Assembly: GCF_029846175.1 (NCBI RefSeq)
Contig: NZ_JARWAC010000010.1
Span: 248,001-312,000 of the forward strand
Direction: 5' to 3'
Length of the DNA stretch: 64,000 nucleotides
From: Sphaerisporangium sp. TRM90804
GTDB taxonomy: Bacteria; Actinomycetota; Actinomycetes; Streptosporangiales; Streptosporangiaceae
Program-made: the position numbers and the translations under genes
Part shown: piece by piece, positions 41,459 through 49,982 of the stretch
Position numbering within the stretch: position 1 is the first letter of the stretch
Layout: the number at the start of each line of letters is the position of its first letter
Notes under the pieces: generated by a model
The model's database searches: none
What the model was told of the DNA's origin: nothing
The model's input: only the letters and a program-made list of their open reading frames with translations

Positions 41459-42247
41459 TCAGAAGCCGGGGAAGGTGCGGCGCAGGTCGTCCAGGGTGAG
41501 GGAGTCTCCGGTGAGCTCGACCCCGGCCGGGGTGTGCGCGGGGGCGTGCCGGCCGGAGACCAGGCGCAGCCACCATTCCGCGGGAGCGGTGAGCACGGCG
41601 TCCGGGGAGGCGGGGTCGTCGGCGACGGCGACCGCCTCGCCGATCCGGAGCCCGAGCGACCGCTCGGGGGAGGTGACGCGCACGGCGACGGTCGCCTCGC
41701 GCTCACCGGGCTTGCCGGCGAAGCCGACGAGACCGGCCACCCGGTCGACCAGCAGCTCGACGGCCTCGGGGGTGAGCGTCGCCGACGGGTCGAAGGCGAC
41801 CTCGACGTCCCACCTGTGGAGGGCGAACTCGCTGAGCCGCATGGCGCCCAGGCCCGCGACGTCCAACGGCTCGCTGGGGAACCAGAGTGCGATCCGGAGC
41901 TCGTTCCGCACCTGGGGCTCCAGGTTTTCGAAGCGGCTCACGAGTGCCTCGTTCGCCACGGCGAAACCCTCGGCCCGGTCGGTGCGCGACATGGCGTCCC
42001 ACCGCGCCCAGATGCCCTTGATGGCCTCGAAAGAGGGCGGACCGGAGTCGTCCAGCGCCCCGTTCAGCGCGGCGAGGTTGATCTCCGCGCCGCTGCCCAG
42101 GTGGCTCAGCACCTGGGAGACGTCCCATTCCGAGGCGCCCGAGACCCGTGCCAGGTCGTCGGCGGTCAACTTGCGCACCAGCGCTCCGAGCCCGTCGAGC
42201 TCCGAGCGGAGCACCTTGATCGTTTGATCCGTTCGTTCGGTCATCAT
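41459..42247 (-). CDS. Maleylpyruvate isomerase N-terminal/DinB-like family protein
   Basis: A 262-residue protein of the mycothiol-dependent maleylpyruvate isomerase superfamily (TIGR03083/TIGR03086-like). The N-terminal four-helix DinB-like part has LTADDLARVSGASEWDVSQVLSHLGSGAEI with the conserved His, LFALHRWDVEVA-type metal-site phrase (FALHRWDVEV), and a C-terminal SCP2-like sterol-carrier fold (about 165-262, ending DSLTLDDLRRTFPGF). Members may use mycothiol in thiol transfer; most are uncharacterised. GGAG lies before two adjacent ATGs (42247 and 42244). It stands alone. Confidence 0.82.
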   Translation of the reverse strand: MMTERTDQTIKVLRSELDGLGALVRKLTADDLARVSGASEWDVSQVLSHLGSGAEINLAALNGALDDSGPPSFEAIKGIWARWDAMSRTDRAEGFAVANEALVSRFENLEPQVRNELRIALWFPSEPLDVAGLGAMRLSEFALHRWDVEVAFDPSATLTPEAVELLVDRVAGLVGFAGKPGEREATVAVRVTSPERSLGLRIGEAVAVADDPASPDAVLTAPAEWWLRLVSGRHAPAHTPAGVELTGDSLTLDDLRRTFPGF

Positions 42248-42472
42248 GCTCTCCTGTCCGCAGAGGACGCCGACAGTACTCCTCGCCGGAAAACGGGCCT
42301 CAACCAGCCCAAGGGCCGGCACGGGTGGTAGTTCGGGTGTTTTGTCGGTTTCCGGGAAAGTGCACGGGCCGTATCGGTCATGTGTTTTCGCTATTTGCAT
42401 TGACGACCCCGGTGTTGCCTACCATCCATAAGATCCAGCGGCGAGATGTGACACGCACGGAGGAAACCGGCA

Positions 42473-43834
42473 ATGCGCCTGAGGAGAACCAGATCCGCGA
42501 TCCTCGCGGTACTCGCGGCGGTGGCGGTCGCGGGAGCGGCCGGCACGGCCGCGAGCGCGAACGCCGACGCGCCGTCGCAGTTCAGCGTGGTGAACGGCGC
42601 GATCCTCCCGGCGACCGGCACCCCGGTTCCGGAGTCGGGAACGCAGGCCTCGCTGTGGGGCAACGCCAGCTACGCCACCACGACGATCAGCGGCTCCGGC
42701 CGGGTGCTGATCGGCGCGATCGCCGAGACCTGCGAGGCGCGGCCGACGATCCGCGTGACGGTGGACGGCGAGGTGGCCGGCGCCAGCACGATCGTCAGCC
42801 CCACCAGCTACGGCACCTACCCGGTGGGCCCGGCGCTCGACGAGGGCCGGCACACCGTGAAGATCGAGTTCATCAACGACCTGCAGACCTCGGCGTGCGA
42901 CCGCAACGTGCACCTCGCCTACGCGCGGATGGAGTCGCCGTCCACCTCCGACGACGACACGACCTTCAGCTTCGCCGTCATGCCCGACACCCAGCAGGAG
43001 GTGCTGAACGCGCGCGACACCCGCTTCCGCCACCGCTCCGAGTGGCTGGCCGCCAACAGGTCGGAGCTGGACCTGCGGTTCGTCACGCACTCCGGCGACG
43101 TCGTCAACTGGGACACCCCCGACCACTCCCAGTACGCGATCGCCCAGGACGCGATGCGGCCGCTCGAAGAGGCGAAGGTGCCGTACTCGCTGGCGATCGG
43201 CAACCACGACACCCAGGCGACGGGCGTCGGCGGCTCGGCGCGCGACCCCTCCCGCACCCGTGAGCTGGTGCGGGACACGACCGTCTTCAACCGGTACTTC
43301 ACCCGGGAGCGGTACGGCGCCGTGGAGGGGTGGTTCGAGGACGGCAAGGTGGACAACTCGTTCTCGACGTACGAGGCCGGCGGCACGCGGTGGCTGGTGA
43401 TGACCCTCGAACTGTGGCCGCGGGTCGAGGCCGTCGACTGGGCCAAGGAGGTCGTCGCCTCCCACCCCGACCACAACGTCGTCGTCGTCACGCACGACTA
43501 CATCGACGGGAACGGCAACATCGAGCGGAGCGCCGGGTACGGGGCCACCAGCCCGCAGTACCTGTTCGACAACCTGATCAAGCAGTACGCCAACGTCAAG
43601 TTCGTCTTCTCCGGACACGTCGGCATCGCGGGCAACCGGGTGGACACCGGCGTGCACGGGAACAAGATCTACACGTTCCTGCAGACGTTCCACTCCAGCA
43701 CCACCAACCCGGTGCGCCTGGTGGAGATCGACACCGCGGCCGACGCGCTGCGCACCTGGATCTACGCGCCGTACACCAACGAGTCCTACACCCAGTACGA
43801 CCGCTCGATCGGCGACCTCGGCCTGGTGCGCTGA
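42473..43834 (+). CDS. Secreted metallophosphoesterase with an N-terminal carbohydrate-binding-like domain
   Basis: A 453-residue exported protein. The signal peptide (1-31, ending ASANA) is followed by a beta-sandwich (about 35-155) like CBM60-type/xylan-binding modules. From about 165 comes a calcineurin-like phosphoesterase with PDTQQ, SGDVVNW (Asp209), GNHD (243-246), THDY and SGHVG, the five metal-binding blocks. It probably cleaves a phosphoester at the cell surface or in the medium. AGGA precedes the ATG. A perfect terminator follows. Phosphate-regulation boxes are not evident. Confidence 0.87.
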   Translation: MRLRRTRSAILAVLAAVAVAGAAGTAASANADAPSQFSVVNGAILPATGTPVPESGTQASLWGNASYATTTISGSGRVLIGAIAETCEARPTIRVTVDGEVAGASTIVSPTSYGTYPVGPALDEGRHTVKIEFINDLQTSACDRNVHLAYARMESPSTSDDDTTFSFAVMPDTQQEVLNARDTRFRHRSEWLAANRSELDLRFVTHSGDVVNWDTPDHSQYAIAQDAMRPLEEAKVPYSLAIGNHDTQATGVGGSARDPSRTRELVRDTTVFNRYFTRERYGAVEGWFEDGKVDNSFSTYEAGGTRWLVMTLELWPRVEAVDWAKEVVASHPDHNVVVVTHDYIDGNGNIERSAGYGATSPQYLFDNLIKQYANVKFVFSGHVGIAGNRVDTGVHGNKIYTFLQTFHSSTTNPVRLVEIDTAADALRTWIYAPYTNESYTQYDRSIGDLGLVR

Positions 43835-43853
43835 CGGTCACCCGCCGCCCCGC

Positions 43854-43880
43854 AGGCCCCCGCCGTCGCGGCGGGGGCCT
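43854..43880. terminator. Bidirectional terminator between convergent secreted hydrolase genes
   Basis: A perfect 12-bp stem (43854-43865 with 43869-43880) and a TCG loop lie between the phosphoesterase (+) and the EEP-family gene (-). Confidence 0.85.
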
Positions 43881-43897
43881 TCGCGCCGCGACGGGCG

Positions 43898-44665
43898 TCA
43901 CGGCCGGGTCAGCACGACCAGGAGGCCGGGATGGTCGGTGTACCTCATGCCGATCACCTCGGTGCGGGTGAAGCCCAGGTTGGCCGCGAAGACGTGCTGG
44001 ACGGAGCCGTCCCCCTTGCGGAAGAAGGGCGCCACGTTGCAGTCCTGCACGTTGTGGCCGAACAGCGGGGCGTACCTGAGGTTGAGGTCGCCGGCCAGGA
44101 AGGTCGCCTTGCCGGACGCCGCGCGGTCGCGCAGCAGGGCGATGGCCGCCTTGCACTGCGACATGGCGACGCCGCCGGTGGTCGACAGGTGCGTGGCGCA
44201 CCCGGTCAGGTCGGCGAAGTCCACGCACACGTAGACCCGCTTCTCGCTCCCGCCGTCCTGGGCGGTGTACTGACCCGAGAAGACGTTCCCCGCCGCCGCC
44301 GACCGGAAGATCAGGCCGTTGCCGTACTCGTCGCCGTTGGTGCAGCGCACGGGCGTGCCGTCGGGGCGCCGGGCCGGCGCGAAGGCGGAGAAACCGTCGC
44401 CCATGGCGGCGGCCAGCGCGGGCACGTCGTTCCGGCAGATCTCGTTGAGCGAGACGACCTGGGGCTGTCGCGCGGCGATGACGTCACGCGCCTCCCGCAT
44501 GGTGGCGTCCCCGTTGTAACACGAGGTGTTGACGCCGCTGTGGCACAGGTTGAGCTGCAGGACGCGGTACTCCTGCGCGGCGCTCGCGGGGGAGGCGGCC
44601 GCCGCCGGGCCGGCGGCGGCCAGCAGGACGGTGAGCAGGAGACGGAGGGGCGGCAAGAGACGCAT
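43898..44665 (-). CDS. Secreted endonuclease/exonuclease/phosphatase (EEP) family protein
   Basis: A 255-residue exported protein with a signal peptide (1-30, ending ASPASAAQ). EEP motifs are present: VLQLNLCHSG (Asn), VSLNEICRND (metal-binding Glu), FLAGDLNLR (Asp-x-Asn) and YTDHPG (catalytic His). The family includes DNase I-like nucleases and sphingomyelinases; the six or more cysteines suggest an extracellular disulfide-bonded enzyme. It faces the secreted phosphoesterase convergently, so both may release phosphate from extracellular polymers or lipids (inference). Confidence 0.87.
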   Translation of the reverse strand: MRLLPPLRLLLTVLLAAAGPAAAASPASAAQEYRVLQLNLCHSGVNTSCYNGDATMREARDVIAARQPQVVSLNEICRNDVPALAAAMGDGFSAFAPARRPDGTPVRCTNGDEYGNGLIFRSAAAGNVFSGQYTAQDGGSEKRVYVCVDFADLTGCATHLSTTGGVAMSQCKAAIALLRDRAASGKATFLAGDLNLRYAPLFGHNVQDCNVAPFFRKGDGSVQHVFAANLGFTRTEVIGMRYTDHPGLLVVLTRP

Positions 44666-44748
44666 GGGCTCTCCTAACGGTGGTCCGGCGCCGGTCTGCG
44701 GTCTCGTCCCTCCCTTCTCACCACGGCACCGGCCCGTTGGCAAGAAGA

Positions 44749-44787
44749 CGCGGACGCGGGCCTCCCCTCAAAAGGCCCGCGTCCGCG
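44749..44787 (-). terminator. Terminator after the GH30 gene
   Basis: A perfect 15-bp stem (44749-44763 with 44773-44787), followed on the minus strand by a T-rich stretch (CTTCTT), lies just beyond the GH30 stop at 44809. Confidence 0.9.
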
Positions 44788-44808
44788 GTAGCGGAAGATC
44801 TGGTCAGG

Positions 44809-46698
44809 TCACGACATCGTCCACTTCTGGTTGGCGGCGCCGGTGCAGTCCCACAGCTGCAGGCGGGTGCCGTCGGCGCTGTTGTTGCCGGTCACGTCGA
44901 CGCACCTGTTCGTGGCCGGGTTGACCAGGTCCCTGGTGGTCGCGTTGTAGCTCCACTGCTGGTTGGCGCCGCCGAAGCACGTCCACAACTGGAGCTGGCT
45001 GCCGTTGGCCGTGCCGTTGTTCACGACGTCCAGGCACTTGCCGAGGACGCGCAGGGTGCCGTCGCCGGGGCGGGTCCACTGCTGGGCGGCGGTGCCGTTG
45101 CAGGCGTAGAGCTGGACGGCGGTGCCGTCGGCGCTGCCGGCGCCCGCGACGTCCACGCACTTGCCGGCCAGGCCGGTGATGGCGCCAGGGTCGCCGCCGC
45201 CGGGGTTGCCGCTGCCCGGGGTGCCGCTCCAGGTGAAGGTCGCGGTGGTGCGGGCCGGGAGGGAGTAGACGAACGACTGGTTGCCCCAGTTGACCCGGAC
45301 GGACTGGGCCGAGGTGCCGCGGTTGTGGGCGATCAGGGCCTTGGAGCCGTCGGGGTTGCGCCAGGCGACGTTCTGGATGGTGCCGTTGGCCGTGGAGTCG
45401 ATGCGGTACGCGCCGGGCTTCACGAACTTCGTGAGGTGGCCGGTCGTGTAGTACTCGATGGTGTTGTCCACCTGGCCGGCGCGGGCGCCGCCCTCCTGCA
45501 CGGTGACCAGGCCCGTGCAGACGTCACAGCCGCCGTTGTGCGGGCCCATGTACTGGTTGAGGGCGAGGCTCCACTTGACGACGCTGCCGCTCCAGTTGCG
45601 CGTGTAGTTGACGATGTCGGAGAGGTCCTCGTTGTGCTGGTTGCTGATCCAGGTGCCGCCCGAGTGCTCGGTGCTGAACTGGCGCACCGACGGGTACTGG
45701 TTGTGCACCTGCGTGCCGATCGCCGGGTCGCCGCCGTAGCCGTGCCACGCGATGCCGCCGAACAGCGGGTCGTTGCGCACGCCCGCGTCGTTCAGCACGC
45801 CCGCGCCCATGCCGGCGTAGTCGCCGTAGTTCCAGTCGTGCACGAGCACCTTGGTGGTGATGCCGGCGGCCCGGAACGCCGGGTAGACGTGGTTCTTGGT
45901 GAACTCGGCCAGCCCGGAGGAGTTCCAGCTCATGCCGGGGTAGTTCATGGCGGTCGGGTTGCCCGCCTGGCAGCAGTTGGGCTCGTTCTGCACCGAGATG
46001 TAGTTCACCGGGACGCCGGCGGCCTGGTAGCTCTGGATGTACTTCACCAGGTACTGGGCGTACATGGGGTAGTACTCGAACTTGAGCCACCCCATCTGGT
46101 CCATGCGGCCGTTGTCCTTCATCCAGCCGGGGGCGCTCCACGGCACGCCCTTCACGCGCAGCGCCGGGTTGAGCGACTTCGCCTGCTGGGTGAGCAGGCG
46201 CACGTTGGTGTCGTACCCGTTGGCGCCGAAGTCGTTGAGGTCGCAGCAGGTGTCGTCCAGCGAGACGTGGCCGGGCCGGGAGAGGTCGGAGGCGCCGATC
46301 GGGTTGCGCACGAACGACAGGCCGATGCCGTCGGTGGGGTGGAAGAGCCTGCGCATCACGGCGTCGCGGGTGGCGGCGCTGACCGCGCCGCCGCGCAGCA
46401 GGTGCGCCGTGGTGTCGGTGATCGACGCCCCGCCGCCTTCGAACTGCTGGTAGGTGGTGCCCTCGTTGACGGTGATGGTGTGGTTCGCGCTGCCGCCGGC
46501 GGTGCCGAAGGCGATCGGGGACTGCTGCTGGAGCCCCCGCGTGACGTTGCGGCCGCCCGCGTCGGAGGTGGTGGTGAGCCAGATGTTCACCGGCTCGTCG
46601 GCGGCGAGGGCGGGCGGGGCGACGACGGGCCCCGACATCCATAGGGCGGCGACGAAGGCCAGGGCGAGGGTGAGGGCCCGGCGAGGGGGTCGAGACAC
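44809..46698 (-). CDS. Secreted GH30 glucanase with C-terminal ricin-type lectin (CBM13)
   Basis: A 629-residue exported enzyme: signal peptide (1-33), GH30 (beta/alpha)8 barrel plus side beta-domain (about 35-480), Gly/Pro linker and a CBM13 beta-trefoil (about 500-629) with three QxW-type repeats (AQQWT, NQQWS, NQKWT). The catalytic acid is in YISVQNEPNCC and the nucleophile in QFSTEHSGG. The sequence FEGGGASITDTTAHLL is a GH30 opening. Beta-1,6-glucanase is the most likely activity, but beta-1,6-galactanase is possible. The GTG at 46698 follows AAGGA. A LacI regulator gene lies upstream. Confidence 0.87.
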   Translation of the reverse strand: MSRPPRRALTLALAFVAALWMSGPVVAPPALAADEPVNIWLTTTSDAGGRNVTRGLQQQSPIAFGTAGGSANHTITVNEGTTYQQFEGGGASITDTTAHLLRGGAVSAATRDAVMRRLFHPTDGIGLSFVRNPIGASDLSRPGHVSLDDTCCDLNDFGANGYDTNVRLLTQQAKSLNPALRVKGVPWSAPGWMKDNGRMDQMGWLKFEYYPMYAQYLVKYIQSYQAAGVPVNYISVQNEPNCCQAGNPTAMNYPGMSWNSSGLAEFTKNHVYPAFRAAGITTKVLVHDWNYGDYAGMGAGVLNDAGVRNDPLFGGIAWHGYGGDPAIGTQVHNQYPSVRQFSTEHSGGTWISNQHNEDLSDIVNYTRNWSGSVVKWSLALNQYMGPHNGGCDVCTGLVTVQEGGARAGQVDNTIEYYTTGHLTKFVKPGAYRIDSTANGTIQNVAWRNPDGSKALIAHNRGTSAQSVRVNWGNQSFVYSLPARTTATFTWSGTPGSGNPGGGDPGAITGLAGKCVDVAGAGSADGTAVQLYACNGTAAQQWTRPGDGTLRVLGKCLDVVNNGTANGSQLQLWTCFGGANQQWSYNATTRDLVNPATNRCVDVTGNNSADGTRLQLWDCTGAANQKWTMS

Positions 46699-46809
46699 GG
46701 CGGAGTCCTTTCGGGGGGGCGCGATTGGGCCCGCGACGCCCCGGGCTCCTCGAACACCGGCGACACGAGCCGCCCGGGGAAGCGTTGCTGTAACCGATGT
46801 AACAGGTAA

Positions 46810-46825
46810 GAAACTTATCGGTTTC
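46810..46825 (-). promoter_or_regulatory. GAAAC-N6-GTTTC operator upstream of the GH30 gene
   Basis: A perfect 5-6-5 dyad in an AT-richer stretch about 110 bp before the GH30 start. GAAAC also recurs in direct orientation at about 46913-46926, next to the LacI gene's 3' end. Actinomycete LacI-type glycanase regulators often bind GAAA/TTTC-type dyads, so the adjacent LacI protein is the likely binder. Confidence 0.5.
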
Positions 46826-46932
46826 AGGACAGGACAACACGGGTGGAAATCCATTGTCAAGACCTGAAAATGACGGCAGTCGTCCGGGTCGTGCCCGGTT
46901 GCGCCGCTGGCTGAAACAAATGAAACAAACGC

Positions 46933-47955
46933 TCAGTGCGGGGCGGGCCCCGTGGAGCCGCGGACGATCAGCTCGGTGCCCAGGGAGACGTGCAGCGCCT
47001 CCAGGCGGTGCCGGCTGAGCAGCCGCATGAGCAGCGTGACGCCCATGCGGCCCATCTCCTGCAGCGGCTGGCGAACCGTGGTCAGCATCGGCAGGGTCGC
47101 CCGGCTGAGGTCGATGTCGTCGAAGCCCGCCACCGACAGGTCGCCGGGCACGCTCAGGCCGCGCTCCGCCGCCGCCCACAGCGCGCCGACCGCCATCTTG
47201 TCGTTGAACGCCACCAGGGCGGTCGGCCGCTCGGGCAGGTCGAGCAGCTCGCACGCCGCGCGGTAGCCGTGCTCGGTGTTGGGCTCCGGCGCGCTGCGCA
47301 GCAGCTCGGCCGACGGCAGCACGCCGGCGTCGGCCAGCGACGCGGTGTACCCGGCCAGCCGGGCCTCGCTCGGCAGCCACTCCGGCGGGCCGCCCATGAT
47401 GCCGACCCGGCGGTGCCCCAGCTCGACGACGTGCGCCATCAGCTTGCGCGCGCCCGCGAAGTGCGCCGCCGACACCGCCACGATGTCCTTGGGCGGCGAG
47501 GTGCTGGGGTCGATCACCACGAACGGGAACTGCCGGTCGCGCAGCCGCACCAGCTCGCCGGCCGGCTCGGGCGGCAGGATCAGGATCGCCCCCGCGATTC
47601 CGGGCCGGTCGGGAAGGCCGGCGAGCACGGGCGTGTGCTGGGCCGACTCGCCGGTGCCGAGGATCATCTGCCCGCCGTGCAGCTCGATGGTCTCGCCGAC
47701 CGAGGAGACGATGAGCCCGAAATAGTCGGTCAGCAGGTAGGGGCAGCGCACGTAGACGGCGCCGCGCGCCAGCCCCTCCCCGGTGCGCGGGCGTGGGGCC
47801 TGGTCGCCGAGGCGGCCGACGGCCCGCAGGACCAGCTCCCGGGTGTGCGGCGCGACGTTGGCCTGCCCGTTCAGGACCCGCGAGACGGTGGCGATCGACA
47901 GCCCCGTCTCCGCCGCGACGTCGCGCACGGTCGCGCGCGTCCCGGGCCTCGCCAT
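46933..47955 (-). CDS. LacI family transcriptional regulator
   Basis: A 340-residue repressor: N-terminal helix-turn-helix TVRDVAAETGLSIATVSRVLNGQANVAPHTRELV and a periplasmic-binding-protein-like sensor (about 65-335) with VAFNDKMAVGALWAAAERGLSVPGDLSVAGFDDIDLSRATLPMLTTVRQP. It lies directly upstream of the GH30 gene in the same direction and should repress it until an oligosaccharide inducer is released. GGGGG precedes the ATG at 47955. Confidence 0.92.
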   Translation of the reverse strand: MARPGTRATVRDVAAETGLSIATVSRVLNGQANVAPHTRELVLRAVGRLGDQAPRPRTGEGLARGAVYVRCPYLLTDYFGLIVSSVGETIELHGGQMILGTGESAQHTPVLAGLPDRPGIAGAILILPPEPAGELVRLRDRQFPFVVIDPSTSPPKDIVAVSAAHFAGARKLMAHVVELGHRRVGIMGGPPEWLPSEARLAGYTASLADAGVLPSAELLRSAPEPNTEHGYRAACELLDLPERPTALVAFNDKMAVGALWAAAERGLSVPGDLSVAGFDDIDLSRATLPMLTTVRQPLQEMGRMGVTLLMRLLSRHRLEALHVSLGTELIVRGSTGPAPH

Positions 47956-47994
47956 CTGTGCCCCCTGGTCGCCGTGTCCCTGGCGTCAGCATAA

Positions 47995-48501
47995 CTACCG
48001 GCGCGGCGGCCGTTCGCGGAGCCAGCGGAGCAGGCCGGTGAAGGCCAGGGCGGCGGTGGCCGCGCCGCCCGCGACGCGCACCCAGTGGCCCGTCTCGAAC
48101 TCCGCCGCGACGGCGCGGAGGTAGGCGGCGGGGTGGGTGCCGACCGGGTCCACGAACATGACGGTGTTGCGCGGCCAGAAGAAGGCGGCGGAGAACAGGA
48201 ACTCCGCGCAGATGAACACGACGGTGGCCCCGGCGGCCCACCAGCGCACCGCCGGCGTCCGCCAGGTGAGCAGCGTGGCCAGCGCGGAGCAGACGATGAT
48301 GCTCAGCCCGAGCGGCGGGAAGAAGTCGGACGGCCCGCCGGCGACGATGAACTCGCGGGCCTGGGCCAGCGAGGCGGGCGGGTCGCGGAAGATGTTCGGG
48401 TAGAGCATGACGGTCTCGGCCAGCACACCGCCCAGCGAGATCATCGAGGTCCAGACGAGCACGACCAGTGTCGCCGTCGTGATGCGGGACTCGCGGATCA
48501 T
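47995..48501 (-). CDS. DUF1772-like four-helix membrane protein
   Basis: A 168-residue membrane protein with four hydrophobic helices (about 8-30, 65-82, 88-110 and 142-160). The phrase LAETVMLYPNIFRDPPASLAQAREF between helices 1 and 2 is like DUF1772-family proteins. The function is unknown. It ends 40 bp before the LacI gene and is divergent from a kinase gene. Confidence 0.7.
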   Translation of the reverse strand: MIRESRITTATLVVLVWTSMISLGGVLAETVMLYPNIFRDPPASLAQAREFIVAGGPSDFFPPLGLSIIVCSALATLLTWRTPAVRWWAAGATVVFICAEFLFSAAFFWPRNTVMFVDPVGTHPAAYLRAVAAEFETGHWVRVAGGAATAALAFTGLLRWLRERPPRR

Positions 48502-48665
48502 GTGGGTGCTCCGTCGGGGATCGAAGGTGGCGGCCGGGGACGACGTTAGGCGCGGGCCGGGGGCCGGTCTTCCGGTCGTGGTCGTGAGCCGGGGTCGCCT
48601 CGGGACGTATCGCCGCTCTCGTGAAGTACGTCGTCAGGCGACGGTGCCGGGCCGGACGCCGTTCG

Positions 48666-48671
48666 TAGACT
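48666..48671 (+). promoter_or_regulatory. -10 element of a probable leaderless promoter for the second kinase gene
   Basis: TAGACT ends exactly 6 bp before the ATG at 48678, and no Shine-Dalgarno sequence is present. Confidence 0.5.
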
Positions 48672-48677
48672 GCCGGG

Positions 48678-49982
48678 ATGCGAAGCGTGCGCGCCGGAGT
48701 GGTCGACGCCGGCATCGGAGCGGCCGTCACCACGGTGACCGCCGTGGCGGTCGCGGCCGACATCGGGGGCGGGGCGCCGCCCCCGCCGGGGGCCTACCTG
48801 TTCGCGCTGTGCTTCGGCGCCCTGATGGCGGTCCGCCGGCGGTTTCCCGTGCTCGTGCTGCTGGCCACGGCCCTGGGGCTGATGGCGTACTACGCCGCGC
48901 GGTTCCCCCCGATCGGCCTGGCGATCCCGCTGTCCGGAGCCCTGTACTCCGCCGCGGAGGCCGGCCGGGTGCGCTGGGCGGCCGGGGTGGCCGGAATGAT
49001 GATCACGGTGTCCAGCGTCTTCCGGTTCCGCGACGGGGACGACCCCTCGTTCCTGTTCGGGCTGGAGCTGACGTCGGCCGTGGCGCTGATGGTGGCCATG
49101 ATCGCGCTCGGGGACGGCCTCCGCGCCCGCCGGCTGCTGCGCGCCGAGATGCGCCGCCGCGAGGAGCGGGCCGCCGCCGAGCGGGAGCAGGAGGCGGCGC
49201 GCAGGACCGAGGAGGAGCGGATGCGCATCGCGCGTGAGCTGCACGACGTGCTGGCCCACACCGTCACGGTGATCTCGGTGCAGGCCTCGGTCGCCGCCGA
49301 GGCCCTCCCCGCCGACCCGCCCGCGGCCGGGGCCGCGCTGGAGGTGATCCGGCAGGCCGGCGCCGACGCGATGAAGGAGCTGCGGGCGACCCTCGGGCTG
49401 CTGCGCCACGGCGAGGCGGGGCGGCCGTCGCTCGCGCCGGTCGGCGGGCTGAGCGATCTGGAGCGCCTGGCCCGCACGATGGGCGGCAGCGGGCTGCCGG
49501 TCACGGTCACCGTCCTGGGCGAGCCGGTGGCGCTGCCGCACGTCGTCGACTCGACGGCCTACCGCGTCGTGCAGGAGGCGCTGACCAACACGCTGCGCCA
49601 CGCCGGCGCCACCACGGCCGAGGTCGTTCTCACGTACGGCGCCGATCTGCGGATCACCGTGAACGACGACGGCCGGGGCGGCGCCGTCGACCGGGACGAC
49701 GGGCCCGGCGGCGGCGTGAACGGCACAGGCGACGCCGCCCCGGAAGCCGGGTACGGCCTTCGGGGCATGGCCGAGCGGGTGGCGCTGCTCGGGGGCGGCG
49801 TATGGGCCGGGAACGGCTCGTCCGGCGGCTTCCGGGTGGACGTCGTGCTGCCGCTCGCGGTGCAGAGGAGCGCGATGCACGGCGACGCCCCGATGACGGC
49901 GCCGGTCGGCGCGGTCACCGGCCGCTCCGGAACGGCACGGCCGAACGGCGCCCTCACCGGCGAGGGCGGGGCGGCCCGATGA
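48678..49982 (+). CDS. Membrane-bound NarL-type sensor histidine kinase
   Basis: A 434-residue kinase with about four to five N-terminal hydrophobic helices (10-145), a coiled-coil-like charged linker (150-183), the HisKA_3 region with His189 in RIARELHDVLAHTVTVISVQ, and HATPase_c with VQEALTNTLRHAGATTAE and YGLRGMAERVALLGG. A disordered tail of about 40 residues (MHGDAPMTAPVGAVTGRSGTA) follows the catalytic domain. Its stop overlaps the regulator's ATG by 4 bp. The signal is unknown. Confidence 0.92.
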   Translation: MRSVRAGVVDAGIGAAVTTVTAVAVAADIGGGAPPPPGAYLFALCFGALMAVRRRFPVLVLLATALGLMAYYAARFPPIGLAIPLSGALYSAAEAGRVRWAAGVAGMMITVSSVFRFRDGDDPSFLFGLELTSAVALMVAMIALGDGLRARRLLRAEMRRREERAAAEREQEAARRTEEERMRIARELHDVLAHTVTVISVQASVAAEALPADPPAAGAALEVIRQAGADAMKELRATLGLLRHGEAGRPSLAPVGGLSDLERLARTMGGSGLPVTVTVLGEPVALPHVVDSTAYRVVQEALTNTLRHAGATTAEVVLTYGADLRITVNDDGRGGAVDRDDGPGGGVNGTGDAAPEAGYGLRGMAERVALLGGGVWAGNGSSGGFRVDVVLPLAVQRSAMHGDAPMTAPVGAVTGRSGTARPNGALTGEGGAAR

